From Methanobrevibacter sp. (GTDB lineage Archaea; Methanobacteriota; Methanobacteria; Methanobacteriales; Methanobacteriaceae): a stretch of DNA of 11,587 nucleotides. Shown here in pieces: positions 10,637 to 11,587 of this stretch. Made by a program: the position numbers and the translations under genes. The stretch's first letter is position 1. Each line of letters begins with the position of its first letter. The DNA lies in contig JAGCBE010000437.1 in assembly GCA_017652345.1 (NCBI GenBank), positions 1-11,587 on the forward strand. The letters run 5' to 3'. The notes below the pieces were generated by a model. The model was not told the DNA's origin. It worked only from the letters and a program-made list of their open reading frames with translations, and made no database searches.

Positions 10637-11587
10637 TTGTTTGCTCCAAAATTATATATTGTTAGGAAGTTTTCTTTTAGTGAGCTTTATTTGTGCGATT
10701 TTGATATGAGTGTTCCAAAGGAGCGAGAGCGAAACTATCAAATCAAGCAACAAGACAATATGTTGTTTAGGCAAATAAGACTTATAACCCACACTAGCGA
10801 TGTCTATAATCCGTATGTTATTTTTGTAGATTGCAAGGGAGCAAAATCAAATGAAGAAGCGTTAAGCGATTTAGTTATGAATGGTTTTTATGTAAATGGT
10901 GTTCATTTTGTTTTGAGCGAGCGATCTGCTAGTATGACTAGAAATTTTATTTTAAGTTTTGTTGACGAGTCTGTTCAGGAAGAATTGAACAAAAGGATAA
11001 CAATGGATATTCAAATTGACAAGACAGTATTATCAAAGTATTATGCTTATAGGGGTTTAATGTTTAGTTCTTGTCATTGTTTAGAGGATTGGTTTCCTAA
11101 GATTATTGTTGTCCCAGATTATTTTGCAACAATTCCCGATCAAAAAATCAAATATGTCAAAGATGAAACAACTACAATCGTTGGGAAAGATGGAAACGAG
11201 TTTGAGTGGACGCAAAAAGCGATAGACGAAACTGTAAGAGATATTGAGATTAATGTATTTGACGGTTGTGGTATTCATCATCCCACTATTACAAAGTATG
11301 TGCGAGAGCGTCTTGGAAGCTCTACAAAGCCGACAAGTATATTATGGCGACTACCTTATATCAAAGGCGTAACGCACGAAGTAAATTATAGCGAATTTTA
11401 TCACGAAAGAGGAATATCTGAAATTACAGACTTATGGGGAATGAAACATAGCGTTGATGACGTTATGATTATTATTAGCGAGAGTATGTATAAAGGGCTT
11501 AAATATTTTAAGCGCTATGGAGATAGGCGTGATTGGGAACACTATTGGGAAATGTTCAGGAAATATGAACATTGTATTGGTGTAGCC
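10637..11587 (+). CDS. N-terminal part of a probable YonO/QDE-1-type RNA polymerase
   Basis: An open frame of 317 codons starts at TTG 10637 (ribosome site AAAGGAG at 10619-10625, preceded by in-frame TAA) and is still open at the right edge. Residues about 205-268 (INVFDGCGIHHPT, then SILWRLPYIKGVTHEVNY) resemble the first part of the double-psi beta-barrel region of the single-chain RNA polymerase family that includes phage YonO and eukaryotic QDE-1 RdRPs: an FDG-x-G followed, after about 30 residues, by basic-x-P-x2-KG. The preceding FPKIIVVPDYFATIP and YYAYRGLMFSS fit the same region. The catalytic DxDGD would lie beyond the window, so assignment is provisional. YonO is a DNA-dependent phage RNA polymerase for late genes; this is the inferred role. 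Confidence 0.6.
   Translation, partial: MFAPKLYIVRKFSFSELYLCDFDMSVPKERERNYQIKQQDNMLFRQIRLITHTSDVYNPYVIFVDCKGAKSNEEALSDLVMNGFYVNGVHFVLSERSASMTRNFILSFVDESVQEELNKRITMDIQIDKTVLSKYYAYRGLMFSSCHCLEDWFPKIIVVPDYFATIPDQKIKYVKDETTTIVGKDGNEFEWTQKAIDETVRDIEINVFDGCGIHHPTITKYVRERLGSSTKPTSILWRLPYIKGVTHEVNYSEFYHERGISEITDLWGMKHSVDDVMIIISESMYKGLKYFKRYGDRRDWEHYWEMFRKYEHCIGVA

Overview
The window looks like part of an AT-rich phage (or phage-plasmid) genome from a Bacillota (Firmicutes, probably clostridial) host. Thirteen promoters carry an exact TTGACA -35 box, a 17-bp spacer and a TATAAT-type -10 box, which is the sigma-A pattern. Ribosome binding sites are strong and of Bacillota type (AAAGGAG, AGGAGG, AAAGTGAGGT). 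Genes are mostly very small, closely packed and unrecognised. The recognisable genes are an SF2 helicase, a divergent ThyX, a stand-alone ribosomal protein S6 homologue, a protein with an LPD-like domain and the start of a probable YonO/QDE-1-type single-chain RNA polymerase. TGA acts as a normal stop codon. No tRNA, rRNA, CRISPR array or transposase was seen.

Layout. Everything left of about 8800 is transcribed leftward (minus strand). Bases 1-4472 hold 14 small genes (one runs off the left edge), fed by promoters at 627-655, 1286-1314, 2923-2951 and 4591-4619. Bases 4509-5453 have no gene. They hold about 2.3 copies of a 268-bp tandem repeat carrying five leftward promoters and two copies of a possible small structured RNA. 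Bases 5454-6485 are a compact four-gene operon with its own promoter (6457-6485) and terminator (5454-5477). Bases 6486-7472 have no gene but contain direct repeats, inverted repeats, a purine tract and AT-rich stretches, so they could be a replication origin or a large non-coding RNA. The helicase (7473-8738) reads leftward. At 8781-8842 two promoters stand back to back and transcription direction switches.

Rightward from that switch there is first a roughly 290-nt transcription unit without a credible ORF (about 8849-9136). It has its own promoter, several perfect hairpins and a terminator, and is the best candidate here for an undescribed RNA. It is followed by thyX (9210-10358) with promoter and terminator, then a second promoter almost identical to the thyX promoter. 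That one drives a 50-aa Cys-containing protein and the putative RNA polymerase, which runs off the right edge; both start with TTG.

Functional reading (inference): the rightward genes supply nucleotide metabolism and a phage-specific transcriptase. The leftward genes look like host-takeover functions, including an S6-like protein, expressed from host-type promoters with a shared extended architecture. Repeated cis elements (intercistronic hairpins at three sites, cloned ribosome binding sites, the promoter array) suggest much regulation at RNA level. No genes beyond those named above could be assigned a function from sequence alone.
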